Below the pieces are notes generated by a model that was not told the origin of the DNA, ran no database searches, and saw only the letters and a list, made by a program, of their open reading frames with translations. Source: Roseovarius sp. (GTDB taxonomy: Bacteria; Pseudomonadota; Alphaproteobacteria; Rhodobacterales; Rhodobacteraceae). From it: a DNA stretch of 64,000 nucleotides. Location of the stretch: assembly GCA_021775255.1 (NCBI GenBank), contig JAJFIA010000018.1, positions 1 through 64,000 of the forward strand. Direction: 5' to 3'. The position numbers were made by a program, and so were the translations under genes. Shown here piece by piece: positions 27,212 to 36,485 of the stretch; within the stretch, counting starts at the first letter, position 1; the number at the start of each line of letters is the position of its first letter.

Positions 27212-29085
27212 GCGGATTTTGTCCTTGCATGGACCTTCAGATTTGAGAGCAGCAGGGTGAGTGCCGCAGGTGTCATGCCATCAATCCGCGCGGCCTGCGC
27301 CAGATTGGCGGGGCGGGCGGCATCGAGTTTTGATTTCATCTCATTTGAAAGGCTCTTGATGCTTTGATAATCGAAATCCGCTGGAATTTCATGGGCTTCA
27401 TCGCGGCGCATCATTTCAACATCACGCGCCTGCCTGTCGATATAATTGGCATATAGCGCGTCTTTTTCCAGTTGTGCGCGGGCTTCAATATCAATCAAGA
27501 CAAAATCCGGGTCGAGCGGTAAAATCTTATTGAAATCCACCTCGGGGAAAGCAAGCAACTGATAAGCTGTACGACGAGAGCCGTCCTGCCTGACTTTCAG
27601 GCCCAGATCAGAAAGCTCATTTGGGGTAAAGCTTTTATCCTGTAGCAGGGCAAGGCCTTTTGAAAGGTGGTCCATCTTTCGGGTAAAGGCCCTTGCGCGG
27701 GGCTCCCCCACACATCCGATGGCAATGCCCTTCTGAGTCAGGCGCTGATCGGCGTTATCGGCCCGCAAAGACAGGCGGAATTCAGCGCGCGAAGTAAACA
27801 TCCGGTAAGGCTCGGTCACGCCGCGGGTAATGAGATCATCAACCATCACGCCGATATAGCTATCGGATCGGCTAAAGATCACAGGGGGGCGGTTTTGGCA
27901 GGCAAGGGCCGCGTTCAGACCGGCCACGAGGCCTTGCGCCGCCGCCTCTTCATAACCGGTTGTACCATTGATCTGGCCCGCCAGATATAGCCCCGAAACC
28001 GATTTCAACGCCAGCGTAGCATCCAGCGCGCGGGGATCGACATAATCATATTCAATCGCATATCCGGGCTGTAATATCTCAGCCTTTTCAAGGCCTTCGA
28101 TGGAATGCACATAGTCACGCTGCACCTCTTCCGGCAAGGATGTCGAAATCCCGTTGGGGTATATCACATCATCCGAGAGGCTTTCAGGCTCAAGGAAAAT
28201 CTGATGCGAGGATTTATCGGCAAAGCGCACGATCTTGTCTTCGATAGATGGGCAATAACGCGGGCCGATACCGTCAATATGCCCGCCATACATGGCCGAG
28301 CGTGAAAGGTTTTCGCGGATAATATTATGGGTCTGTTCGTTAGTGTGGGTGATGCCACAGGCGATTTGGCGTGCTTGGGGCTTATCTGACAGGAATGAAA
28401 ACAGCGCGGGATCATCATCACCGGGTTGGTTATCCAGAGCATCCCAATTGATGGTTTTACCGTTCAAACGCGGAGGTGTTCCGGTTTTGAGACGGCCCAG
28501 GCTGAGATCAAAGCTATCTAGCCGTTCTGCCAGCTTTATCGAGGGTTTATCCCCCATACGGCCGCCGGGGCGCGATACGTCACCAATATGAATAACGCCG
28601 CGCAGAAAAGTGCCGGTGGTCAGAATCACAGCGTTGGCCGTTATTTCGCTGCCGTCATCAAGGATTACGCCGGTGACAACACCGCCGGACATCATGAAAT
28701 CACAGGCCTCGCCTTCAATAATGCTGAGATTGGCACAATTTTCCATCTCTGCCAGCATGGTTTCGCGGTATATTTTACGGTCAGCCTGCGCCCGGGGGCC
28801 TTGTACGGCAGGGCCTTTGCGGCGGTTGAGCAGGCGAAACTGAATGCCTGCGCGATCAGCGACACGGCCCATGACGCCATCCATCGCATCAACCTCACGC
28901 ACCAGATGACCTTTGCCAAGGCCGCCAATGGCCGGGTTGCACGACATCACCCCAATGCCCGAGCGGCGCAATGTCAGCAGGGCTGTACGCGCACCCATGC
29001 GGGCAGAGGCGTGTGCCGCCTCGGCCCCGGCATGGCCGCCGCCAATAACCACAACATCAAAATCCAAATGTTTCACGTGAAACAA
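27208..29085 (-). CDS. mnmG: tRNA uridine-5-carboxymethylaminomethyl modification enzyme MnmG
   Basis: MnmG (GidA) works with MnmE to modify the wobble uridine of several tRNAs. The 625-residue FAD protein shows [13 protein letters not shown], the GCNP-type block [21 protein letters not shown] (split here: [14 protein letters not shown]), and the C-terminal helical domain. The start is ambiguous: TTG at 29085 would give the family-typical MFHVKH opening, while GTG at 29076 has AAGGA at better spacing. Both lie on a parS palindrome. It is between mnmE and rsmG, all on the minus strand. Confidence 0.94.
   Translation of the reverse strand: MFHVKHLDFDVVVIGGGHAGAEAAHASARMGARTALLTLRRSGIGVMSCNPAIGGLGKGHLVREVDAMDGVMGRVADRAGIQFRLLNRRKGPAVQGPRAQADRKIYRETMLAEMENCANLSIIEGEACDFMMSGGVVTGVILDDGSEITANAVILTTGTFLRGVIHIGDVSRPGGRMGDKPSIKLAERLDSFDLSLGRLKTGTPPRLNGKTINWDALDNQPGDDDPALFSFLSDKPQARQIACGITHTNEQTHNIIRENLSRSAMYGGHIDGIGPRYCPSIEDKIVRFADKSSHQIFLEPESLSDDVIYPNGISTSLPEEVQRDYVHSIEGLEKAEILQPGYAIEYDYVDPRALDATLALKSVSGLYLAGQINGTTGYEEAAAQGLVAGLNAALACQNRPPVIFSRSDSYIGVMVDDLITRGVTEPYRMFTSRAEFRLSLRADNADQRLTQKGIAIGCVGEPRARAFTRKMDHLSKGLALLQDKSFTPNELSDLGLKVRQDGSRRTAYQLLAFPEVDFNKILPLDPDFVLIDIEARAQLEKDALYANYIDRQARDVEMMRRDEAHEIPADFDYQSIKSLSNEMKSKLDAARPANLAQAARIDGMTPAALTLLLSNLKVHARTKSA
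29069..29084. promoter_or_regulatory. parS centromere site 2 (start of mnmG)
   Basis: A second perfect TGTTTCACGTGAAACA palindrome, 1.9 kb from site 1 and about 3.2 kb from the predicted oriC. It encodes the FHVK residues at the beginning of mnmG. Its location at the 5' end of gidA-type genes is common in bacteria. Confidence 0.95.
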
Positions 29086-29088
29086 TCC

Positions 29089-30375
29089 TTACTTGCCGAT
29101 ACAGAAGCTTGCGAAAATCTCGTCCAGCACCTGCTCAATGTCTACCCGTCCGACCAGAGAATCAAGGGCACGGATCGCCGTGTGCAATTCTTCAGCGGTA
29201 ACATCGGCGGTTGCCTCATGACCTGGCAGCAGATCAAGCGCCGCATCAAGCGCCATAACCCCGCGCTGCATGGCCTGTTTGTGGCGTAGCCGGGTGGCAA
29301 TGCCAGCACCGGAAGCGCGGGTTTTCAGGGTGCTGGTAATCCGGTCAATAAGCCCGGTAACACCATGGCCGGTTAGCCCTGATATGGCATTGGTTTTATC
29401 CGCCAGAGTATCGGCTTTGGCCGTCAGAATGATGTCATCCGGTTGCCGGGGCAAATCAGGCACATTGCCGTTTTCCACCAGAAAGACCCGCAGATCGGCC
29501 TGCATTGCGCGGGCGCGGGCGCGGTCGATCCCAATGATCTCAACCGCGTCCTGAGTGGTGCGTAAACCGGCGGTATCCAGCAGGGTGACAGGCAGCCCGG
29601 CAAGATCCATCCTCACCTCGATCACATCGCGGGTTGTACCGGCAAATTCCGAGGTAATAGCCGCATCACGGCCTGCTAAACTATTGAGAAGAGTGGATTT
29701 TCCGACATTAGGCGCGCCAATTATGGCCACTTCGAACCCTGTGCGGATGCGTTCGGCATGGGCCACGCCCTTGATCTCGGCTCCCAGGGCATCAAGCACG
29801 GTTTTGACCAGATCGGAAACCTCGGGGGTGACGTCAACCGGCACGTCCTCATCGGCAAAATCAATCGTTGCCTCAAGCAGGGCCGCAGCCCGGATCAGGT
29901 TTTGACGCCAGCCCTCGGCACGTTTGCCAAGATCCCCGGAAAGAACACGCAGGGCCTGCCGCCTCTGGGCCTCGGTTTCCGCATCAATCAGATCAGCAAG
30001 GCCTTCGACCTGCGTCAGATCAAGGCACCCGTTTTCAAGCGCACGGCGGGTGAATTCGCCGGGCTCGGCCGGGCGCAGGCCGGGCAGGCCGGAAAGCACA
30101 TCCAACAGCGCCGAAACAACGGCAATGCTGCCATGGGTCTGCAGCTCAACCACGTCATCACCGGTAAAACTGCGGGGCGCGGGGAAGCAGAGGATCAGCG
30201 CCTTGTCGATGCGAAGGCCAGAGCCATCATGCAAAACCCTGAGCGAGGCCTTGCGCGGGGCCGGTACATCGCCACAAAGCATCCGGACAGCATCAAACGC
30301 CTGAGGCCCCGACATGCGGATCACCGCAACGCCGGCTTTGCCTTGCGCTGTTGAAAGGGCATAGATGGTATCCAT
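29089..30375 (-). CDS. mnmE: tRNA modification GTPase MnmE
   Basis: MnmE (TrmE) is the GTPase partner of MnmG. The 428-residue protein has the N-terminal tetrahydrofolate-binding domain ([26 protein letters not shown] opening, split at VAVIRMSGP). The inserted G domain has [16 protein letters not shown] (P-loop), GTTRDVIEV and DTAGLR. The C-terminal zinc-like tail is CIGK, with the cysteine needed for catalysis. It lies 13 bases after rho, on the same strand. Confidence 0.95.
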   Translation of the reverse strand: MDTIYALSTAQGKAGVAVIRMSGPQAFDAVRMLCGDVPAPRKASLRVLHDGSGLRIDKALILCFPAPRSFTGDDVVELQTHGSIAVVSALLDVLSGLPGLRPAEPGEFTRRALENGCLDLTQVEGLADLIDAETEAQRRQALRVLSGDLGKRAEGWRQNLIRAAALLEATIDFADEDVPVDVTPEVSDLVKTVLDALGAEIKGVAHAERIRTGFEVAIIGAPNVGKSTLLNSLAGRDAAITSEFAGTTRDVIEVRMDLAGLPVTLLDTAGLRTTQDAVEIIGIDRARARAMQADLRVFLVENGNVPDLPRQPDDIILTAKADTLADKTNAISGLTGHGVTGLIDRITSTLKTRASGAGIATRLRHKQAMQRGVMALDAALDLLPGHEATADVTAEELHTAIRALDSLVGRVDIEQVLDEIFASFCIGK

Positions 30376-30388
30376 GAGGGCACCCCGG

Positions 30389-31660
30389 TCAGGTGTTCAT
30401 TGAATCGAAGAATTCCGCATTGGTTTTGGTTTGCTTCAGCTTCGACATCAGGAATTCAATCGCATCGGTCGTACCCATCGGATTGAGAATGCGGCGCAGC
30501 ACAAAGGTTTTTTGCAGGTCAACCTTGTCTGTCAGCAGGTCTTCCTTGCGGGTGCCGGATTTCAGAATATCCACTGCCGGGAACACCCGCTTATCGGCAA
30601 TCTTGCGATCAAGCACAATTTCCGAGTTGCCGGTGCCTTTGAATTCTTCAAAAATCACCTCGTCCATGCGGCTGCCGGTATCAATCAGCGCGGTGGAGAC
30701 GATGGTGAGCGAGCCGCCTTCTTCGATGTTACGCGCCGCCCCGAAAAAGCGTTTCGGGCGTTGCAGTGCGTTGGCATCCACACCGCCGGTCAGAACCTTG
30801 CCGGATGAGGGCACAACCGTGTTATAGGCCCGGCCCAGGCGGGTGATGGAATCAAGCAAGATGACAACATCGCGTTTATGCTCGACCAGGCGCTTGGCCT
30901 TCTCGATGACCATTTCAGCCACGGCAACGTGACGGGTTGCGGGCTCATCAAAGGTGGAGCTGACAACCTCGCCTTTGACCGAGCGCTGCATATCCGTCAC
31001 CTCTTCGGGGCGCTCGTCAATCAAGAGAACGATAAGATAGCATTCAGGGTGATTGGCGGCGATGCTGGCGGCGATATTTTGCAGGATCACGGTTTTACCG
31101 GTGCGCGGCGGGGCCACGATCAGGCTTCGCTGGCCTTTGCCGATGGGCGCCACCAGATCAATGATGCGGGCGGTTTTATCCTTGATCGTCGGGTCTTCTA
31201 TTTCCATCGTCAGGCGCTGATCCGGATAGAGCGGCGTGAGGTTATCAAAGGCGATCTTGTGTTTGGCCTTATCAGGATCCTCAAAATTGATCAGGGTAAC
31301 CGAGGTCAGGGCAAAATAGCGTTCATTATCATCAGGCTGCTGCATCTGGCCTTCGATTGTATCGCCGGTGCGCAGCGAATATTGGCGGATGATGTCAGGC
31401 GAGACATAAATATCATCCGGGCCGGGCAGGTAATTCGCCTCGGGTGAGCGCAGAAAGCCAAAGCCATCCTGCAAAACTTCCAGAACGCCATCACCGTAAA
31501 CTGTCCAGCCCTCTTCGGCGCGCTCTTTCAGGATCGAGAACATCATCTCGCCCTTACGCATGGTCGAGGCGTTTTCAATCTCAAGATCTTCGGCAAGCGC
31601 CAGAAGGTCTTTGGGTTTCTGGGCCTTGAGATCAGCCAGATTCAGGCGCTCTTCGGTCAT
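30389..31660 (-). CDS. rho: Transcription termination factor Rho
   Basis: Rho is the hexameric RNA helicase that ends transcription. The 423-residue protein has the N-terminal helical and cold-shock-like RNA-binding domain ([22 protein letters not shown] region, with residues [11 protein letters not shown]). Walker A is [12 protein letters not shown], Walker B is [16 protein letters not shown], and the Q and R loops ([23 protein letters not shown]) are intact. Length is standard. It is the first gene after hemJ on the minus strand; the 122 bases between them hold no further gene. Confidence 0.96.
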   Translation of the reverse strand: MTEERLNLADLKAQKPKDLLALAEDLEIENASTMRKGEMMFSILKERAEEGWTVYGDGVLEVLQDGFGFLRSPEANYLPGPDDIYVSPDIIRQYSLRTGDTIEGQMQQPDDNERYFALTSVTLINFEDPDKAKHKIAFDNLTPLYPDQRLTMEIEDPTIKDKTARIIDLVAPIGKGQRSLIVAPPRTGKTVILQNIAASIAANHPECYLIVLLIDERPEEVTDMQRSVKGEVVSSTFDEPATRHVAVAEMVIEKAKRLVEHKRDVVILLDSITRLGRAYNTVVPSSGKVLTGGVDANALQRPKRFFGAARNIEEGGSLTIVSTALIDTGSRMDEVIFEEFKGTGNSEIVLDRKIADKRVFPAVDILKSGTRKEDLLTDKVDLQKTFVLRRILNPMGTTDAIEFLMSKLKQTKTNAEFFDSMNT

Positions 31661-31782
31661 TTATAAATACCTATCTAAACGGCCTCTTTGGCGCGTATTT
31701 CATTTTGGAATGGAAAAACAGCGGTCCCGAACGGGCGCTTGGCAGGCTTTTAAAGTGCGGCGCGCGATGAGTCAATCATGCG

Positions 31783-32232
31783 TCAGAAACGCACCACCAC
31801 TGAAACCACGATGATGATCAGCAAAACCGTGGGCACCTCGTTCATCAAACGGTATTGGCGGCCGGTGATCTTATTCTCACCGCGGGCAAAATCCTTGCGC
31901 CGCCGCGCCAGCCAGTGATGCATTTCCGTCATCGCCAGAATTGACGCGCCCTTGGTATAGGGCCAGATCGCCGACCAATCGACAATCCCCGGCGTAAAGA
32001 CCAGCATGAGGCCAAAAATCCAGGTGGCAATCATTGCCGGGTTCATGATCACCCGCAGGAGTTTATATTCCATGATCCGGAAAATTTCATCGCGGCTGTC
32101 GCCCGGCTCGGATTGTTCGGCATGATAGACATAAAGCCGGGGCAGATAGAACATGCCCGCCATCCAGGCAATCACCGAGATGATATGCAGGGCCTTTGTC
32201 CAGGGGTAGAAATCAATTAGAAAATCAAACAT
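31783..32232 (-). CDS. hemJ: Protoporphyrinogen IX oxidase HemJ
   Basis: HemJ is the membrane-bound, heme-containing enzyme that makes protoporphyrin IX in many alphaproteobacteria lacking HemY/HemG. The 149-residue protein has four helices. The key motif is KALHIISVIAWMAGMFYLP, with the essential His and later YHAEQ. The conserved lysine block YTKGAS and the C-terminal EMHHWLARRRKDFA are present. The ATG at 32232 is preferred over an adjacent TTG at 32235. It borders the predicted replication origin, where related genomes have heme-biosynthesis genes. Confidence 0.88.
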   Translation of the reverse strand: MFDFLIDFYPWTKALHIISVIAWMAGMFYLPRLYVYHAEQSEPGDSRDEIFRIMEYKLLRVIMNPAMIATWIFGLMLVFTPGIVDWSAIWPYTKGASILAMTEMHHWLARRRKDFARGENKITGRQYRLMNEVPTVLLIIIVVSVVVRF

Positions 32233-32654
32233 CAATATTATCCCGATCTCATGGCCTCACTTTCTATAAATAATAATAAAGATAAGAAAAAGATGATGTT
32301 TTTGTAGGGACGGAAGATTCTGTGGATTAACTGGTTATGAACAGGGTTGCTAACAAGAAAAAATGGCTATGGATAAATATGTGGATAATTAGGTATGACA
32401 AATGGTAACAAAGATTAATACAATTATTTCAATGACTTGTATTGATAATAATCTGAAACCAATCATTGGATAAATCAGGGATAATAGAGATGAAAATCAT
32501 GACTTACCATTGCAAGAACTTTTCCATTTCCACAACGGGAGAGCGGTTTGATTATCGCGCGAGAATACCGGTTTATACCGATCCTTCCATCCGGAATGGA
32601 TTTTTCGCCAATCTGTTCGTAAACAACCCGCAGTTTTGTGCATGAGTTATCCAC
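32233..32654. other. Predicted chromosomal replication origin (oriC)
   Basis: This 422-base gap is the longest gene-free and most AT-rich stretch of the window. It separates hemJ-rho-mnmE-mnmG-rsmG-parA-parB, all pointing left, from maf-aroE-coaE-dnaQ, all pointing right. That is the gene order around the mapped oriC of Caulobacter and other alphaproteobacteria. It contains DnaA-box matches at 32321-32329 and 32368-32376 (one mismatch each), 32380-32388 (perfect), and a perfect one at 32647-32655. The near-pure A/T run at 32261-32305 could be the unwinding element. One GANTC methylation site is at 32316-32320. Confidence 0.85.
32380..32388 (-). promoter_or_regulatory. DnaA box (perfect)
   Basis: TGTGGATAA on the plus strand is the reverse complement of the consensus TTATCCACA. 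A one-mismatch copy in the same orientation starts 12 bases before it (32368-32376). Confidence 0.85.
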
Positions 32655-32655
32655 A
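32647..32655 (+). promoter_or_regulatory. DnaA box (perfect) at the maf start
   Basis: TTATCCACA exactly matches the consensus; its last base is the first base of the maf start codon. DnaA bound here could also affect maf transcription or translation initiation sequences. Confidence 0.8.
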
Positions 32656-33254
32656 TGTCTGATGATCTGATCCTCGCTTCTGCGTCGGAAATTCGGCAAC
32701 GGCTCTTGCGCAATGCAGGGGTGAAATTTGCCGTTGAAGTGGCGCGGGTGGACGAAGAAGGGCTGCGGCGGGCGCTTGAGGCCGATGCGGCTTCCCCGCG
32801 TGAAATTGCCGATGCACTGGCGGAAATGAAAGCGTTGAAAATCAGCGGCAAACACCCCGGCGCGATGGTAATCGGCTGTGATCAGGTGCTGGATTTCGAG
32901 GGCGGGATTCTGGCCAAGCCGCAAACACCCCATGAGGCACAAGATCAACTGCGCCGGATGCGCGGCAAGCGCCATGATCTGATCTCGGCGGTGGTTATTT
33001 GCGAGGCGGGCAGGGCCGTTTGGCGGCATGTGGGAAGTGTGAGAATGACGATGAAGAATGTCAGTGACGCCTATTTGCAGGGGTATATCGCGCGGAATTG
33101 GGATAGCATCCGGCATTCCGTTGGGGCGTATAAGCTGGAGGAAGAAGGCGTGCGATTGTTTGAGCGCGTGGACGGCGATTATTTTACGGTTCTGGGGCTG
33201 CCATTACTGGGGCTTTTGTCATACCTTGAGCAAAGAGGGGTATTGCAACAATGA
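32655..33254 (+). CDS. maf: Maf-family nucleoside triphosphate pyrophosphatase
   Basis: Maf proteins hydrolyse non-canonical or excess nucleoside triphosphates (dTTP/UTP or modified bases). The 199-residue protein has ILASASEIRQRLL at the start, the VARVDEEGLR segment, the acidic metal site GCDQVLDFEG and the terminal NVMGLP-like stretch FTVLGLPLLGLLSYL. Its stop overlaps the aroE ATG. It is the first gene right of oriC, as in related genomes. Confidence 0.92.
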   Translation: MSDDLILASASEIRQRLLRNAGVKFAVEVARVDEEGLRRALEADAASPREIADALAEMKALKISGKHPGAMVIGCDQVLDFEGGILAKPQTPHEAQDQLRRMRGKRHDLISAVVICEAGRAVWRHVGSVRMTMKNVSDAYLQGYIARNWDSIRHSVGAYKLEEEGVRLFERVDGDYFTVLGLPLLGLLSYLEQRGVLQQ

Positions 33255-34084
33255 ATGAGACTAAAATTCCACTGGCCGGGGTCATCGGATCACCGGTTGC
33301 GCATTCAAAATCGCCGCAACTGCATGGGCATTGGTTAAAGGTTCACAATCTGCCGGGGTATTATATTCCGATGGATGTGAGCACTGACAATCTGGCGGAT
33401 GTGATCAAAACATTGCCCAGAATGGGGTTTGTCGGCGTCAATATCACGGTGCCGCATAAAGAGCGGGTGATTGATATTGCCGATCAGGTCACCGACCGGG
33501 CAACGCTGATTGGCGCGGCGAATACGCTGATTTTTCGCAAGGATGGCAAAATTCATGCGGATAATACGGATGGCTATGGGTTTATTCAGAACCTGAAACA
33601 AAACGCGCCTGACTGGGATCCGAAAGCCGGGCCTGCGGCGGTGCTGGGCGCGGGCGGTGCGGCGCGGGCGGTTATTGTATCCTTGCTGGATGCCGGTGCG
33701 CCGGAAATTCAGGTGGCGAACCGGACCAGGGTAAGGGCCGAGGCGCTGCGCGCGGAATTTGGCAATCGCGTGCGTGTGGTTGATTGGGTGCAGGCCGGAA
33801 ATATGATCGAGGATGCGGCGACGGTGGTGAACACCACATCGCTGGGCATGGTCGGCAAGCCCGCGCTGCGGGTGCCGCTTGACGGGCTGCAAAAGGGCGC
33901 ATTGGTAACCGATCTGGTTTATGCGCCGTTGAAAACGCCTTTGTTGCAGGAAGCCGAAGATATGGGATGCATGACGGTGGATGGCCTTGGCATGTTGCTG
34001 CATCAGGCAGTACCGGCGTTTGAACGCTGGTTCGGGGTGCGCCCGGAGGTGGATGAGGCGACGCGGGCAGCGGTTTTAGAGTGA
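33251..34084 (+). CDS. aroE: Shikimate dehydrogenase AroE
   Basis: AroE reduces 3-dehydroshikimate with NADPH in aromatic amino acid synthesis. The 277-residue protein has GSPVAHSKSPQLH (shikimate site), NITVPHKE (catalytic Lys), NTDGYGF (catalytic Asp), and the cofactor loop LGAGGAARAVI. ATRxR-like NADP specificity is seen as NRTRVRAEAL. Part of the maf-aroE-coaE-dnaQ operon. Confidence 0.95.
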   Translation: MNETKIPLAGVIGSPVAHSKSPQLHGHWLKVHNLPGYYIPMDVSTDNLADVIKTLPRMGFVGVNITVPHKERVIDIADQVTDRATLIGAANTLIFRKDGKIHADNTDGYGFIQNLKQNAPDWDPKAGPAAVLGAGGAARAVIVSLLDAGAPEIQVANRTRVRAEALRAEFGNRVRVVDWVQAGNMIEDAATVVNTTSLGMVGKPALRVPLDGLQKGALVTDLVYAPLKTPLLQEAEDMGCMTVDGLGMLLHQAVPAFERWFGVRPEVDEATRAAVLE

Positions 34085-34671
34085 TGTTCAAGCTGGGCCT
34101 GACCGGATCCATTGGCATGGGCAAATCCACCACCGCATTGATGTTTGCCGATCAGGGCTGTGCCCTGTGGGATGCGGATGCTGCTGTTCACCGGCTTTAT
34201 GCCAAGGGCGGCGCGGCGGTGGGGCCGATAGCAAAGGTTTTTCCCGAAGCGGTTCAGGAGGGTGCGGTTTCCCGCGACCGGCTGAAGGAATTGATCGCGG
34301 CAGACCGTAATGTGTTACCGCAGGTTGAGGCGATTGTGCATCCTTTGGTGGCGCAGGACCGGCAGGAATTTCTGCAAAGCACAAAAGCCGATATTGCGGT
34401 TCTGGATATTCCGCTTTTGTTTGAAACCGGCGGTGACAGGCAGATGGATGCGGTGGCCTGTGTCACGGCCTCGCCGGATGTGCAGAAGGCGCGGGTTCTG
34501 GAACGGGGATATATGACAGAGGCGCAATTTGCCGCCATAGTGGACAAACAAATGCCGGATTGGGAAAAGCGGGCGAAATCGGATTATATCATTGAAACGG
34601 ACACATATGATCATGCCCGCGCGCAGGTTGCAGCGGTGATTGCCGATATCAGGGGGAAAATTGATGCGTGA
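34084..34671 (+). CDS. coaE: Dephospho-CoA kinase CoaE
   Basis: CoaE makes the last step of coenzyme A synthesis. The 195-residue protein starts MFKLGLTGSIGMGKST with the P-loop at residues 8-15. DADAAVHRLYAKGG is the substrate block, and ETGGDRQMDAVACV is the lid region of the family. The ATG at 34084 overlaps the aroE stop by one base; a GTG three bases earlier is possible. Its end overlaps dnaQ. Confidence 0.94.
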   Translation: MFKLGLTGSIGMGKSTTALMFADQGCALWDADAAVHRLYAKGGAAVGPIAKVFPEAVQEGAVSRDRLKELIAADRNVLPQVEAIVHPLVAQDRQEFLQSTKADIAVLDIPLLFETGGDRQMDAVACVTASPDVQKARVLERGYMTEAQFAAIVDKQMPDWEKRAKSDYIIETDTYDHARAQVAAVIADIRGKIDA

Positions 34672-35350
34672 GATCGTTCTGGATACCGAAACCACCGGGC
34701 TTGACCCGGCGCAGGGCGACCGGATTGTTGAAATAGGCGGGGTGGAATTGCTCAATCACATGCCCACCGGCAAAACCTATCACCAATATATCAACCCCGA
34801 GCGCACCATGCCGCAAGAGGCGTTCGCAGTGCATGGGCTGGACGATGATTTTCTGCGCGATAAGCCGGTTTTTGCCAAAATCGCGCAGGAGTTTCTGGAT
34901 TTCATCGGCGAGGCGACGCTGGTGATTCATAATGCCTCGTTCGATATGAAATTTCTTAATGCCGAGCTGGGCTGGCTGAAACTTCCAAAGCTGCCGATGG
35001 AGCGGGCGCTTGATACGCTGGCGATTGCCAGAAAGAAATTTCCCGGCGCGCCTGCGTCACTGGATGCGCTGTGTCGGCGATTTGAGATCACCAGTTTTGA
35101 GCGTGAATTGCACGGGGCCTTGCTTGATTCCGAGATATTGGCCGAGGTTTATCTTGAGCTGATCGGCGGGCGGCAGCCGGATTTCGGGCTGGGCACATCG
35201 GGAGGGCAATCCAATGATAAGGACGGTCAGGACTGGCGCGCGATGCCCCGGCCTGTGGCTTTGCCGGGGCGCCTGACGGAGGCCGAGCGCGCCGCCCATG
35301 CGGCCATGATTGAGGCCATGGGTGACGCAGCCTTGTGGAAGAAATTTTAA
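34664..35350 (+). CDS. dnaQ: DNA polymerase III epsilon subunit (proofreading exonuclease)
   Basis: DnaQ is the 3'-5' proofreading exonuclease of the replicative polymerase. The 228-residue protein has ExoI LDTETTGLD (catalytic Asp and Glu), ExoII HNASFDMKFLN, and ExoIII HGALLDSEILAEVY (His and Asp). The ATG at 34664 overlaps the coaE stop by 8 bases. The stop is convergent with secB and they overlap by 4 bases. Confidence 0.95.
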   Translation: MREIVLDTETTGLDPAQGDRIVEIGGVELLNHMPTGKTYHQYINPERTMPQEAFAVHGLDDDFLRDKPVFAKIAQEFLDFIGEATLVIHNASFDMKFLNAELGWLKLPKLPMERALDTLAIARKKFPGAPASLDALCRRFEITSFERELHGALLDSEILAEVYLELIGGRQPDFGLGTSGGQSNDKDGQDWRAMPRPVALPGRLTEAERAAHAAMIEAMGDAALWKKF

Positions 35351-35844
35351 GCGTCGAGCTTTTTGTCTTTATCGGCTTCGGCCTGACGGCGGGCCAGTTC
35401 ATTGCGATAAAGCGCCATGAAATCAATGGTTTCAAGGTTGAGCGGCGGGAAGCCACCATCATGGGTTATATCGCTGATGATGCGGCGCGCGAAGGGGAAA
35501 ATCATCCGCGGGCATTCGATCATCAAAAACGGGTGCAACTGATCATCGGGGATGCCTTCAACGTGAAACACGCCGACATATTCCATCTCAAGCACAAACA
35601 ACGAGGCATCATCTTCCTTGTTTTTGGAATGGATATTGATCTTGAGCGCCACTTCATACTGATGCTCGGTTGCACGTTTCTTGGCGTCAAGATTGACGTT
35701 CACGGTTACATCCGGCTGCACCTCGCCGCCGGTACCTTTTTGCGCCAGGACATTTTCAAAGGAAAGATCGCGGATGAACTGTGTCAGGGTGTTCATCTTG
35801 ACCTGTGCAGGTTTCGCTTCGGCGCCGTTTTCGTTTTCAGCCAT
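35347..35844 (-). CDS. secB: Protein-export chaperone SecB
   Basis: SecB keeps preproteins unfolded and hands them to SecA. At 165 residues, it carries the family core QFIRDLSFENV near the start, ALKINIHSKNK, VLEMEYVGVFHVEG, and the conserved CPRMIFPFARRIISDITHDGGFPPLNLETIDF region, of which CPRMIFPFARRI and GGFPPLNL are key parts. The acidic, Lys-rich C-terminal tail is ordinary. It is convergent with dnaQ. Confidence 0.94.
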   Translation of the reverse strand: MAENENGAEAKPAQVKMNTLTQFIRDLSFENVLAQKGTGGEVQPDVTVNVNLDAKKRATEHQYEVALKINIHSKNKEDDASLFVLEMEYVGVFHVEGIPDDQLHPFLMIECPRMIFPFARRIISDITHDGGFPPLNLETIDFMALYRNELARRQAEADKDKKLDA

Positions 35845-35906
35845 GGGGAGTGCTCCAGATTATATCGTTAATTTGGGCAAAGCCTTAGCAGGCTGAACCG
35901 GCGGCC

Positions 35907-36374
35907 TCAATGCCTTGTCCAGCCGGAGGGCTTGTTTTGATCCGGTTTATCGGGGTCAACCTCATGGAATTCAACGTCGATGATATCCGGGTCTTGCGGT
36001 CGCGGGCCGCCCATATCAAAAGATTGCACCTGAACACGCTTGCGCAGGTAATTGAAAATGGCCTTGCGCAGGGGCGGCAGGAGCAAAGTAAAACCAATCG
36101 CATCGGTGAAAAACCCCGGCGTCAGCAACAAGGCCCCGGCAAGCAAAATCATCGCGCCATGGGCCAAGGGTTCGGTTGGATCATCAAGCCGGGAAAAGGA
36201 ATTGCGCAAATTGCCCATCGCCATCAATCCCTGCGAACGCACCAGCCAGGTGCCGATGATGGCGGTCAGAATGACGATGGCCAATGTCGGCCACAGGCCA
36301 ATGGCACCGCCCACCTGAATGAACAGGCCAATCTCGATCAGCGGGACGGCAAGAAATGCGATAAACAGCCACAT
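35907..36374 (-). CDS. fxsA: FxsA-family membrane protein
   Basis: FxsA is a small cytoplasmic-membrane protein, named after suppression of phage exclusion in E. coli; its cellular role is unclear. The 155-residue protein has the family opening WLFIAFLAVPLIEIGLFIQVGG, split by the motif PLIEIGLFI, then ALLLTPGFFTDAIGFTLLLPP. A hydrophilic C-terminal tail is rich in Asp and Pro. The ATG at 36374 is favoured by AGGAG 8 bases upstream. Divergent from the Tim44-like gene. Confidence 0.88.
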   Translation of the reverse strand: MWLFIAFLAVPLIEIGLFIQVGGAIGLWPTLAIVILTAIIGTWLVRSQGLMAMGNLRNSFSRLDDPTEPLAHGAMILLAGALLLTPGFFTDAIGFTLLLPPLRKAIFNYLRKRVQVQSFDMGGPRPQDPDIIDVEFHEVDPDKPDQNKPSGWTRH

Positions 36375-36485
36375 GTGCGGCGCTCCTTTCATTTTCAGCG
36401 CATGGTGGACTTGAATGCGCTGACCCCCTACATAAGTGGCAGGAAACAATCTTACCATGCCCTGCGCATTAAATTGAGGTGCCTG

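Noticed and set aside
35556..35570. Third parS-like sequence inside secB
   Set aside because: CTTCAACGTGAAACA matches only the right half of the palindrome; the left half is disrupted.
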